Shown one piece after another: positions 1-8,531 of a DNA stretch of 48,597 nucleotides. The translations under genes and the position numbers were made by a program. Source of the stretch: an uncultured Bacilli bacterium. GTDB lineage: Bacteria > Bacillota_I > Bacilli_A > RF39 > UBA660. Location: the NCBI GenBank assembly GCA_947626535.1, contig CANQSO010000003.1:1-48597 (forward strand). The letters are read 5' to 3'. The first letter of the stretch is position 1, and each line of letters opens with the position of its first letter. Below the pieces are notes generated by a model, which saw only the letters and a program-made list of their open reading frames with translations, was not told the origin of the DNA and searched no databases.

Positions 1-64
1 TATATAAACAGCCTACTAACATTAAGCCTATTAGTATTAGTGATATCTTATATCTTACTTTCAT
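1..64 (-). CDS. N-terminus of a lipoprotein gene, truncated by the window edge
   Basis: Minus-strand ATG at 64 reads MKVRYKISLILIGLMLVGCLY with a lipobox (LVGC); AAGGAA upstream as RBS. Not in the ORF track because it is cut by the edge. Confidence 0.6.
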   Translation of the reverse strand, partial: MKVRYKISLILIGLMLVGCLY

Positions 65-156
65 ATTACCAATTCCTTATTTTTAAACTATCTAAAGTAT
101 ACAATAGTTTTTAGGGATTAGCAAGTTTGTAACAGTTAAAAAATCTAACATTGACA

Positions 157-1476
157 TTAATTTTTTACTTTAATTGATTTAAATAATTTATGCCATAATT
201 TTTCTGAAGAATAATTTAAAATTCCTACTTTATAAATCCTTAAACCATATTTAAAAATCACAAACATAAATATTCCCGATATAGCTGTTGCAATTCCCAG
301 TTCTAATAAAGATACTTGTCCTAAAATAAATAATGTTGGCGAGATTAAAAATGATAACATTGGTATAAAAGAAATAACTTTAATAAATAATGAACCTTCA
401 AAAGTTGTAGCCATCATTGCTAAATAATAACCTAAGACTAAAATAATCATTAAAGGCATTTGCAATTGTTGAAAATCTTCAGTACTAGTTGTCATTGAAG
501 CTAAAACTCCCGAAATAATAGCATATGATATAAAAGAAAAGATAAATAAAATAATAATAATTGGTAGCCCTTTTACTAATAAACTTGTTATTCCTAATTC
601 ATTAACAACTGAAATAATTTCTCCAAGTTCCCCACTACTAAGGCTTAAAGAAATACTTCCACCTATAATTACTCTTACTAACATAGCCAATAAAGCATAC
701 AAAATAAATAAACATCCTTGAATAGTTACAAATAAAGTTGAAGCAATAATCTTAGCTAAAAAATGAACTTTGGGCGAAACATTTGAAATGATTATTTCCA
801 TACTTTTAGTTGCTTTTTCATCATTTACTTCAGCCCCAATCATTTGAACAAGTAAAGTAATTAATAAAAAGCATGGTAAGATAAAAATCATCATTACCCC
901 AACCGAAATAAATTCTTTATTCTCAGCATCATTTTTTTCTGGATTTAAAGTTTTTATTTCAACATTTACAGGACTAGTTAAAGCCACAATTTCTTCTTCA
1001 CTTAAATTATTCTCTTCAATAACAATTTTTGTTTTTAAACTATTTAATGAAGTATTAATTAGTTGTTTAGTGATTGTTCCAATTTCATCATAGCTAATTA
1101 TTTTACCATCTAAATAATTATCATTTTCTTTATCAATAACTAAAACAATTTTATCCAGTTCATTTTCTAAAGTAGAAGTTTCTTCATCTTCACTTTTAAA
1201 AGATTTTTCTAATTTATAATCTTTCATATCTAAATTTAAAGCCATCTTATTAAATTCACTAACAAAATCATCATAAACATTTAATTTATCAACAACATAA
1301 ATAGTTGTTAAATTATCAAAATCTCCTCCAAAAAAAGTAATAATTTTATCAATATTAAAAATGCCAATTAATAATATTGCAATAATAATATTAGCAATTT
1401 TAAACCATTTAGTTCCTATCTTTTTCATTAAACTTTGTTTAATTAAAAATTTAAACTTATTCTTCATAGTATGCAC
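157..1476 (-). CDS. ABC-2 type (NatB-like) transporter permease
   Basis: N-terminal TM, large extracytoplasmic loop, multiple C-terminal TM segments; overlaps the ABC ATPase gene. Confidence 0.8.
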   Translation of the reverse strand: MHTMKNKFKFLIKQSLMKKIGTKWFKIANIIIAILLIGIFNIDKIITFFGGDFDNLTTIYVVDKLNVYDDFVSEFNKMALNLDMKDYKLEKSFKSEDEETSTLENELDKIVLVIDKENDNYLDGKIISYDEIGTITKQLINTSLNSLKTKIVIEENNLSEEEIVALTSPVNVEIKTLNPEKNDAENKEFISVGVMMIFILPCFLLITLLVQMIGAEVNDEKATKSMEIIISNVSPKVHFLAKIIASTLFVTIQGCLFILYALLAMLVRVIIGGSISLSLSSGELGEIISVVNELGITSLLVKGLPIIIILFIFSFISYAIISGVLASMTTSTEDFQQLQMPLMIILVLGYYLAMMATTFEGSLFIKVISFIPMLSFLISPTLFILGQVSLLELGIATAISGIFMFVIFKYGLRIYKVGILNYSSEKLWHKLFKSIKVKN

Positions 1477-2356
1477 CTACTTTACTTAAAAATATTTCAT
1501 TTAATGAAGGATCTTCTACCATAAATTTAATAATATTTTCTCCCTTTTTAACAACATCAAAAACATCATTAATATATTTTTCATCTTCTATTTTAACTAT
1601 AATTTCATTAGCATTATCTACTACTTCTATAACCCCTTTAATACTTTTTAATTTTTCTTCATTAACATCTCCAATAATATGAATATTTTTCTTCCGATAA
1701 TCTTTTTTTATTTGTTTTAAACTTCCCTGTAAAACACTTTTACCTTTAACTAATACCACTAAATTATCACAAAACATTTCAACATGTTCCATTCTATGAG
1801 AAGAAAAAATAATAATTCTTTTTTTATCTTTAAATTCTTTCATTACTTTTACAAATTCTTCAACATTTATTGGATCTAAACCCGTAAATGGTTCATCTAA
1901 TATTAACATTTTAGGATCATTTATAATGGCACTTATAAATTGCACTTTTTGTTGATTTCCTTTACTTAATTCTTTGATTTTTCGATTTTTATATTCACTA
2001 ATATGAAAACGGTTTAAATAGTAATCTAATTTTTCTAAGATATCTTTTTCTTTCATACCTTTTAAAGTTCCATACATTATCATTTGTTCTTTAACTGTTA
2101 ATTTAGTAAGTAGACTTCGCTCTTCAGTTAAAAAACCAATTTGATCAGTAAGATCATAATTAATCGGTTTATCATCTAAAGTTATTGTTCCACCAGTTTG
2201 TTCAAGTAAACCAATAATCATTCTAAATGTTGTTGTTTTTCCTGCTCCATTTACACCCAATAAACCAAATATTTCGCCTTCCTTAACAGTTAATGATAAA
2301 TTATCAACAGCTAAATTATTACCATAATATTTTGTAACATTTTCTAATTTTAACAT
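1457..2356 (-). CDS. ABC transporter ATP-binding protein (NatA-like)
   Basis: Walker A GVNGAGKTT, signature LSKGNQQKV, Walker B MLILDEPFTGLDP. Confidence 0.92.
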   Translation of the reverse strand: MLKLENVTKYYGNNLAVDNLSLTVKEGEIFGLLGVNGAGKTTTFRMIIGLLEQTGGTITLDDKPINYDLTDQIGFLTEERSLLTKLTVKEQMIMYGTLKGMKEKDILEKLDYYLNRFHISEYKNRKIKELSKGNQQKVQFISAIINDPKMLILDEPFTGLDPINVEEFVKVMKEFKDKKRIIIFSSHRMEHVEMFCDNLVVLVKGKSVLQGSLKQIKKDYRKKNIHIIGDVNEEKLKSIKGVIEVVDNANEIIVKIEDEKYINDVFDVVKKGENIIKFMVEDPSLNEIFLSKVGAYYEE

Positions 2357-2383
2357 AATCGCCTCTTATAAAAAAATTAATGA

Positions 2384-2911
2384 TTAAAAACTCATTAATT
2401 CACTTTCTTTTTCTTTTAAGTGTTCATCAACTATTTTATTATATTTATTAATTAATTCTTGAACGTCTTCTAATTCTAATTTTTCTTCATCTTCTGGTAA
2501 TTCCAATTTTTTAATTTCATTATTCGCGTCTTGTCTAATATTTCTTAAAGCAACTTTAGCTTCTTCACAAACATTTTTAGCTTCTTTAACATAATCTTTT
2601 CTTTTATCTTCAGTTAGTTCTGGAACAGTTAAAATAATAATCTCCCCATTATTAATTGGTGTAATCCCAATATTAGCTTCATTAATAGCTCTTTCAATTT
2701 CTTTTAAGGTACTTCTATCAAAAGGTTTAACCATTAATTGTCTTGCTTCTGGAACCGTAATATTTGCTAAACTTTGAATTGGCGTTGGAACATCATAATA
2801 CATAACATTAATCCCATTTAACATACTAGGATTTGCTCTTCCTGCTCTGATATTTAATAATTTGTTTTCTAATGAAACTATCGCTTTTTGCATTTTTTCT
2901 TCTGTGTTCAT
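2384..2911 (-). CDS. frr: Ribosome recycling factor
   Basis: RAGRANPSML, PIQSLANITVPEARQLMVKPFD and C-terminal helical region typical of RRF. Confidence 0.97.
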   Translation of the reverse strand: MNTEEKMQKAIVSLENKLLNIRAGRANPSMLNGINVMYYDVPTPIQSLANITVPEARQLMVKPFDRSTLKEIERAINEANIGITPINNGEIIILTVPELTEDKRKDYVKEAKNVCEEAKVALRNIRQDANNEIKKLELPEDEEKLELEDVQELINKYNKIVDEHLKEKESELMSF

Positions 2912-2949
2912 AATAACCTTCTTTCTAATTTAATTGTAACACATTTTAT

Positions 2950-3447
2950 TTAATTATTGAAAAAATATTCTAATTCTTCATCTTTAGATATTCCTAAAAT
3001 AGTTTTAGTAATCATTCCCTTTTCTACTTTAATTATATATGGAGTCAAATCAAGATTTTCTTTCACTTTATCATTTAAATTACCTAACTCTTTAACTAAA
3101 TCACGATTCTCATTATAAGTATCTCGATCAACAAAATAAATTGGTAATTTACTATTTTTCATTACATCTTCTTTACTCATTAATTTATCACAAGACATAC
3201 AATTACTTCTTGTAAAAATAACATTAAAACTATCAAAAGAATTTATCTTATTCATTATTTCATCTAAAGTTATTTTACTTACATAAACATTATCATAAGT
3301 TAGTTCTTGTTTTTCTTCTCCACCAAAAGTTGTATTATTAGCATTTGGATCTTCTGGAATAAAATGAAGCATAATTTGATCGCCAAAAAAAACTAAAACT
3401 ATAACTATAACTACTATAACGCAATAAATCTTTTCTTCTTTTTTCAT
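2950..3447 (-). CDS. Membrane-anchored thioredoxin-like protein with CMSC motif
   Basis: N-terminal TM, then FNVIFTRSNCMSCDKLM resembling a thioredoxin active site. Confidence 0.55.
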   Translation of the reverse strand: MKKEEKIYCVIVVIVIVLVFFGDQIMLHFIPEDPNANNTTFGGEEKQELTYDNVYVSKITLDEIMNKINSFDSFNVIFTRSNCMSCDKLMSKEDVMKNSKLPIYFVDRDTYNENRDLVKELGNLNDKVKENLDLTPYIIKVEKGMITKTILGISKDEELEYFFNN

Positions 3448-4049
3448 GATAAATTTCCTTTATAGACTCTTATCGCATTTTTTAATTCTTCACTCTTTAA
3501 ATTTCTTTTTTCCTTAGTCCAATAATCTTTTATGGTACTTTCCCCATTCATAACCGCAGTTTCATTATCAAAATACAAAACTTGACCATCTTTAACAATT
3601 AAAAAGGTTGGTGAATAAAGATTTTTAGTATCATCATCTAAAATAGTTGTATAACTTGCTAAATAATTAACAATATTTTCATAATAATAATTATCATTTT
3701 TACGATCATTATAAAAATTATAAAAATATATTTCATTAACATTTTCTTTTATTGCTACGTCATTTAATAAATCAGCATAATAACTAGTCCATGTATTTTC
3801 AGGAAATCCCATAAAAATTAAAGCTGAACCAGTATTTAAAGTTTCTAATATTTCACTATTTTTTTTATATTTAAATACATTATTTTGAGGTACTCCAAAC
3901 TCTAAAGTAAATTTTTCACTATCAGTCATTTTACTTTCACTCGCATAACTTTTAGTTCCTAAATAAACAAAAGCGCCAATTAAAACAACAAAACTAATTA
4001 AATAAAATCCTTTTTGCCATCCATTCATTTTAGGCTTATTCGACTTCAT
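3444..4049 (-). CDS. Membrane-anchored thioredoxin-fold-like protein lacking the CxxC cysteines
   Basis: N-terminal TM; GSALIFMGFPENTWTSYYADLL sits where redox-active homologues have GFPxCPWC; later SPTFLIVKDGQVL like the cis-Pro strand. Confidence 0.5.
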   Translation of the reverse strand: MKSNKPKMNGWQKGFYLISFVVLIGAFVYLGTKSYASESKMTDSEKFTLEFGVPQNNVFKYKKNSEILETLNTGSALIFMGFPENTWTSYYADLLNDVAIKENVNEIYFYNFYNDRKNDNYYYENIVNYLASYTTILDDDTKNLYSPTFLIVKDGQVLYFDNETAVMNGESTIKDYWTKEKRNLKSEELKNAIRVYKGNLS

Positions 4050-4088
4050 ATAAAAACCTCTTTCTAAAATTATTATAACAAAATTTTC

Positions 4089-4823
4089 TTATTTTTGTAT
4101 ACTACTTTCACCGGTTAAATAATTTATATTAACACCATCTTCAACATTAAAGATAAAAACATTAAATTCTAGATTATCATCTTCAATTGATTTAGCTTCG
4201 ATTTCTACTCCTGTAGCTAGTAAATTAACCCCTTCAAAGATTGGTGTTACTCGATATAAAACATGATTTTTACTTTTTTTAACATAATCAGCAACTTTAT
4301 TTTCAAACTCTAACATGACTTTAGCATTCATATTTCTTGTACAAGTTATTAAGTTGTTGGGATTAGCATTTTCACCAGTTAATTGAAATCCTATTAAATG
4401 ACAACGATTATATAAATATTTACCATCAACAAAATCATATTTAACGGTATGCCAACCACTTGGTTTAATCATCCCAATACTTTCTCGTTCTTCATCAGGC
4501 ATGGTATCAAGGCCAACTCTTGCAACAGCTACACCACATCTACCTAAAGAATCTAATTCGCTATAAGATTCAAAAGCCTTAGAAGTATCATATTCATCAG
4601 TAAAATAAGGTTTATTATTATTGATAATTACGTAAGGTTCGCCATCATAAGGAGGTATTTCACTAATTTGATAACTTCTAGCTTCCGTTTTAACAGTTAT
4701 CTCATTTAAAAATGCAATTACATAATCTTTACTAGTATAAATTAATAAACCAATTATTAAAACTAAAACAATATTAATAATATTAACTTTATTTTTACTT
4801 CTTCTCTTTGCCAAATTATTCAC
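4089..4823 (-). CDS. DNA/RNA non-specific endonuclease (DNA-entry nuclease/EndA-like), membrane anchored
   Basis: N-terminal TM; YLYNRCHLIGFQLTGENANPNNLITCTRNMN resembles the DRGH-type active-site region of the family. Confidence 0.85.
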   Translation of the reverse strand: MNNLAKRRSKNKVNIINIVLVLIIGLLIYTSKDYVIAFLNEITVKTEARSYQISEIPPYDGEPYVIINNNKPYFTDEYDTSKAFESYSELDSLGRCGVAVARVGLDTMPDEERESIGMIKPSGWHTVKYDFVDGKYLYNRCHLIGFQLTGENANPNNLITCTRNMNAKVMLEFENKVADYVKKSKNHVLYRVTPIFEGVNLLATGVEIEAKSIEDDNLEFNVFIFNVEDGVNINYLTGESSIQK

Positions 4824-4831
4824 CTTCTTAT

Positions 4832-6025
4832 TTAAATATTATCAAGTGAATCCATTAATAAAAAATCTTTAAACTTTAAATGTGTTACTGTACTTGTAGA
4901 ATAATCTATATCATCATTTGTAATTAAAATCTTTTTCTTATCATTTGGTATTTTAGCAAAAGCACTAAATTCTCTTTCATATGATTTTTCGTTCTCAACG
5001 CTATAAGCAGCTTGAATGTAATATTCTTTACCATCCTTCATAGCAATAAAATCAATTTCTTTATTACTTTCATCATTATTTACAACTTTTAGCTCATATC
5101 CCATATATATTAATTCATTATATATAATATTTTCTAAATTATGAGTTAAATCATATCTGTTATCTAAACATCTAATTGAATTAAATGATACATCTTCATC
5201 ATAAATTTTAAAATAATATGCTAATTCACTTCTAGTTTTAGAAGAATATGGTTTTATACTATTAATAACATAAGCTTTTTCTAAATATCCTAAATATTTT
5301 ATAATTGTATTTATAGATCCTTTTATATGTTCATTTTTTAAATATCCTTCAACACTTCTTGAAGAAAAAATTCTTGAATTAGACACTAAAATATAATTAG
5401 TTATTCTTCTAAAAAGTTGTTCATTTTTAATACTAAAACGATTAATTAAATCTTTAACAACAATTGATTCATTTAAATCTTTTAAATAAGTAATCATATC
5501 ATCTTCATTAAATTCAAAACGCTTAGGAAAACCACCCCAAATAAGATAATCAGAAACACTACATTCTTTATTTAATTCCTTGGTATATAAAAGAATTTCT
5601 TTATAAACAAAAGGTTTTATTCTAAAAGATACATATCTACCACTAAAAGCATCAGTATATTCTTTAGAAAGAATTTTAGAGTTTGAACCGGTTATAAATA
5701 CGGAATTATCATGTAATCTTAAAGATTTAACTGCTCTTTGCCAATCAGTAACTTCATGAATTTCATCTAAAAAAACATAACATTTTCCTGGTTTACGATT
5801 ATTTTCGACATACAAAGTTAACTTTTCACTATTATAAATATTAGTTATAACACTTTCATCTTCAAAATTTAAATAAATAATATTATCCGTTTTTTCTTTA
5901 ATTTCTTCCATAATCTGATTTAAAATAATTGATTTACCACATCTACGGACACCAGTTATGATTTTAATTAAATCAGAATCATAAAATCCTCTAATCATTT
6001 TTAAATAATGTTCACGATTTATCAT
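4832..6025 (-). CDS. ATP-binding protein, AAA/DUF4143 family
   Basis: Walker A GVRRCGKSIILNQI, Walker B YVFLDEIHEV, GSNSKILSKE and C-terminal DUF4143-like IDFIAMKDGKEYYIQAA. Track ORF begins at 6082, but a TTGACT-17-TATAAT promoter at 6042-6070 lies inside that extension, so ATG at 6025 (MINREHYL) is more likely. Confidence 0.85.
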   Translation of the reverse strand: MINREHYLKMIRGFYDSDLIKIITGVRRCGKSIILNQIMEEIKEKTDNIIYLNFEDESVITNIYNSEKLTLYVENNRKPGKCYVFLDEIHEVTDWQRAVKSLRLHDNSVFITGSNSKILSKEYTDAFSGRYVSFRIKPFVYKEILLYTKELNKECSVSDYLIWGGFPKRFEFNEDDMITYLKDLNESIVVKDLINRFSIKNEQLFRRITNYILVSNSRIFSSRSVEGYLKNEHIKGSINTIIKYLGYLEKAYVINSIKPYSSKTRSELAYYFKIYDEDVSFNSIRCLDNRYDLTHNLENIIYNELIYMGYELKVVNNDESNKEIDFIAMKDGKEYYIQAAYSVENEKSYEREFSAFAKIPNDKKKILITNDDIDYSTSTVTHLKFKDFLLMDSLDNI

Positions 6026-6041
6026 ATTTATCACCATTTTA

Positions 6042-6070
6042 ATTATACTGAACAATTTTTCAAAAGTCAA
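6042..6070 (-). promoter_or_regulatory. Sigma-70-type promoter of the AAA ATPase gene
   Basis: Minus strand TTGACT (6070-6065), 17-nt spacer, TATAAT (6047-6042). Confidence 0.8.
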
Positions 6071-6137
6071 ATTATTGTTCACTCAAGTGAACAATTTTAC
6101 AAATTTTAAAAAATTGTTCATTTCACTGAACAATTTT
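6048..6137. repeat. Cluster of TGAACAAT/ATTGTTCA inverted repeats overlapping the promoter (putative operator; the distal palindrome may also be the terminator of the preceding gene)
   Basis: Half-sites near 6049, 6074, 6086, 6110 and 6127; perfect 10-bp IR 6074-6083/6086-6095 and perfect 11-bp IR 6110-6120/6127-6137. Confidence 0.75.
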
Positions 6138-7323
6138 ATTTATGGCTTTTCTTTTTCTTAACTAATACAAATACTAAAATTAATAATATAATTAAAACTC
6201 CATACCAATAATTAATTAAAAATGCTATTAAGGAAAATGTTAATTTTTCATTTAAAATAATATCTATATTATCAATAATTTCATCATTTAAAATTACTTT
6301 AACTGTTCCTAATTTAGTTCCAACTTTAGTAAAATAATTTATTTTATCTACTCCTTCATATTGATAGATTAAATTTTTTTTATCAAAATCTTTTGATAAA
6401 TATTTATTTAAAGTTTTATTGGCATTAAAGACTACTTCTTTTTCTTTAGAATTAACAGTTTTTAAAGATAAAATAAGGTCATTTTCACTAATTACTTCAT
6501 AGGTATCATAATGACTAATAAAGTAATCATAAATCGTTTTAGCATCTTTAATATGTCCACCATCATCTTCAGCACCGGTTGTAACTAATAAATAATTAGT
6601 ATTACCTCCTACAGCAAATGTTGCAAGGCAAAGTCCTGCTTCATCTGTTGTTCCAGTCTTCCCACCAATTAAGTAATCCATTTCTAAATTATAACTATTT
6701 TTATAAGCCATAACTGTACTAAAAAATGATTTAGAATTATCACTAGTTGTATATGTAGGATTAGAGAAAATTTCTTTTAAAGTAGGATTTTGTAAAGCAT
6801 ATTTAAACATCGTTGCAACATCTTTTACGGTAGAATAATGTGCTTCATCATGTAAACCAGTCTCATTAACAAAATGAGTATTTAATAAACCTAACTCTAA
6901 AGCTTTTTCATTCATTTTTTTTACAAATTCTTCTCTATTACCCGCCACAATTCTTGTTAGTGCTTGGGCAGCATCAGCACCTGATGGCAGTAATAAACCA
7001 TATAATAAATCTCTTATTGTAACTTCTTCGCCAACATAAAAACCCGCAACTGATGCATCAGCTTCAATTAAACCAGCAAAGTCTTCATAAGTTAAAGTAA
7101 CCTTTTCATCTAAATCATTAATATTTTCCACAGCAATAATTGCTGTCATAATCTTAGTTAAAGAAGCAATAAAAGTTTGTTTTTCACTATCTTTTTCATA
7201 AAGAATTGTATCTTCATCTAAATTATATAAAATAGCATTTTTAGAATTAAGATCAAAATCTATTGCTTTGACATTGCCTAAAAAACCTAAAAAAGCCAAT
7301 AAAAAAATAATTATTTTTTTCAT
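6136..7323 (-). CDS. D-alanyl-D-alanine carboxypeptidase (penicillin-binding protein 5 family)
   Basis: Signal peptide, IASLTKIMTA (SxxK), LLLPSGADAA, GGKTGTTDEAG (KTG), C-terminal TM anchor. Confidence 0.92.
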   Translation of the reverse strand: MKKIIIFLLAFLGFLGNVKAIDFDLNSKNAILYNLDEDTILYEKDSEKQTFIASLTKIMTAIIAVENINDLDEKVTLTYEDFAGLIEADASVAGFYVGEEVTIRDLLYGLLLPSGADAAQALTRIVAGNREEFVKKMNEKALELGLLNTHFVNETGLHDEAHYSTVKDVATMFKYALQNPTLKEIFSNPTYTTSDNSKSFFSTVMAYKNSYNLEMDYLIGGKTGTTDEAGLCLATFAVGGNTNYLLVTTGAEDDGGHIKDAKTIYDYFISHYDTYEVISENDLILSLKTVNSKEKEVVFNANKTLNKYLSKDFDKKNLIYQYEGVDKINYFTKVGTKLGTVKVILNDEIIDNIDIILNEKLTFSLIAFLINYWYGVLIILLILVFVLVKKKKSHK

Positions 7324-7701
7324 TTACATCAAGCCTTTCACAAATATTATTATTTTAGGTAAAAAAATAATTAAACCAATTAAAGCTGAGAAAAATGCTG
7401 TAACTAAAACAGCTCCTGCTGAAATATCTTTAGCTAATTTAGCTAATTCATTAAACTTTGGAGATGCTAAATCAACACATTTTTCCATAGCTGTATTAAA
7501 TAATTCACTACTAATAACACTCATAAAACAAATTAAAATAATTAACCATTCAAAAGTATTAATATTTAGAATAATAGCCATTAAAATAACTAATTCCATA
7601 ATAATAAAATGGACTTTCATATTCTGTTCACTTTTTAAAGCACTTTTAATTCCCCTTATCGCATATTTAAAACTATTAATTAATTTATTAAACGATATCA
7701 T
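7324..7701 (-). CDS. dgkA: Diacylglycerol/undecaprenol kinase family
   Basis: FKYAIRGIKSALKSEQNMKVH, SSELFNTAMEKCVDL and AKDISAGAVLV motifs. Confidence 0.93.
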   Translation of the reverse strand: MISFNKLINSFKYAIRGIKSALKSEQNMKVHFIIMELVILMAIILNINTFEWLIILICFMSVISSELFNTAMEKCVDLASPKFNELAKLAKDISAGAVLVTAFFSALIGLIIFLPKIIIFVKGLM

Positions 7702-7703
7702 AA

Positions 7704-8450
7704 TTAAATACTTTCTAAAGCTAAGAGGATCATATCATCTAATGATTGTTCACGATCTTTAATAGACATAAATTTTTCACTAAATTTACTATCAACAACC
7801 GTTAGAATAACTGATGCTTCTTTTGAAAAACTACTTGCAATATGAAAAAGCGCAAAACTTTCCATTTCTTCACCAATAATATCAAGATCTTCTGGTACTC
7901 TTTTTAAAACATGTTCATTATCAGAATAAAAACCAAATTGTTCAGTACACATTACACATCCTTCATGAATAGTTAAACCTTTCATTTTAGCATTTTCTAA
8001 AATTATTTTATTTAATTTTTTAGAAGGATAAGCTATATGGGTAGGATCTCCATTATAAGAATATGCAAAATTTCCTTCCGTATAACTAGCATTTGCTAAT
8101 ATTAAATCAGGTACATTTAAGTATTCTTTTAAACCACCACAGGTTCCAATCCGAATAATTCTTTCCACCCCAAAAAAGTAAAATAACTCAAAGGCATAGA
8201 TACTCATTGATGGCATTCCCATTCCAGAACCCATAACTGTAATGCGTTTATCACGGTACATTCCCGTATAAACAAACATATTTCTTGCATCACTTACTAA
8301 CTTATAATCAGTTAAATATTTTTCAGCTATATATTTAGCTCTTAAAGGATCTCCTGGCATAATAACAATTGGAGCTATATCACTTTTATCACAAGCAATA
8401 TGAGCCGGTTTGATATGATCCATTACTTTTGGTGCTTTCACCCTAATCAA
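7704..8450 (-). CDS. deoD: Purine-nucleoside phosphorylase
   Basis: IAPIVIMPGDPLRAKYIAE, RIIRIGTCGGL, GEEMESFALF. Confidence 0.93.
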   Translation of the reverse strand: MIRVKAPKVMDHIKPAHIACDKSDIAPIVIMPGDPLRAKYIAEKYLTDYKLVSDARNMFVYTGMYRDKRITVMGSGMGMPSMSIYAFELFYFFGVERIIRIGTCGGLKEYLNVPDLILANASYTEGNFAYSYNGDPTHIAYPSKKLNKIILENAKMKGLTIHEGCVMCTEQFGFYSDNEHVLKRVPEDLDIIGEEMESFALFHIASSFSKEASVILTVVDSKFSEKFMSIKDREQSLDDMILLALESI

Positions 8451-8531
8451 CTCTTTTCTATTCTAAAAATACTATAACAAAAAATAAGAAATTTATAAAT
8501 TAAATTTCTTATTCACATCGTAAAGTAATGT

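Noticed and set aside
7268-7762. Plus-strand ORF of 164 aa
   Set aside because: Antisense to the carboxypeptidase, dgkA and deoD genes; low-complexity I/K/L composition, no motif.
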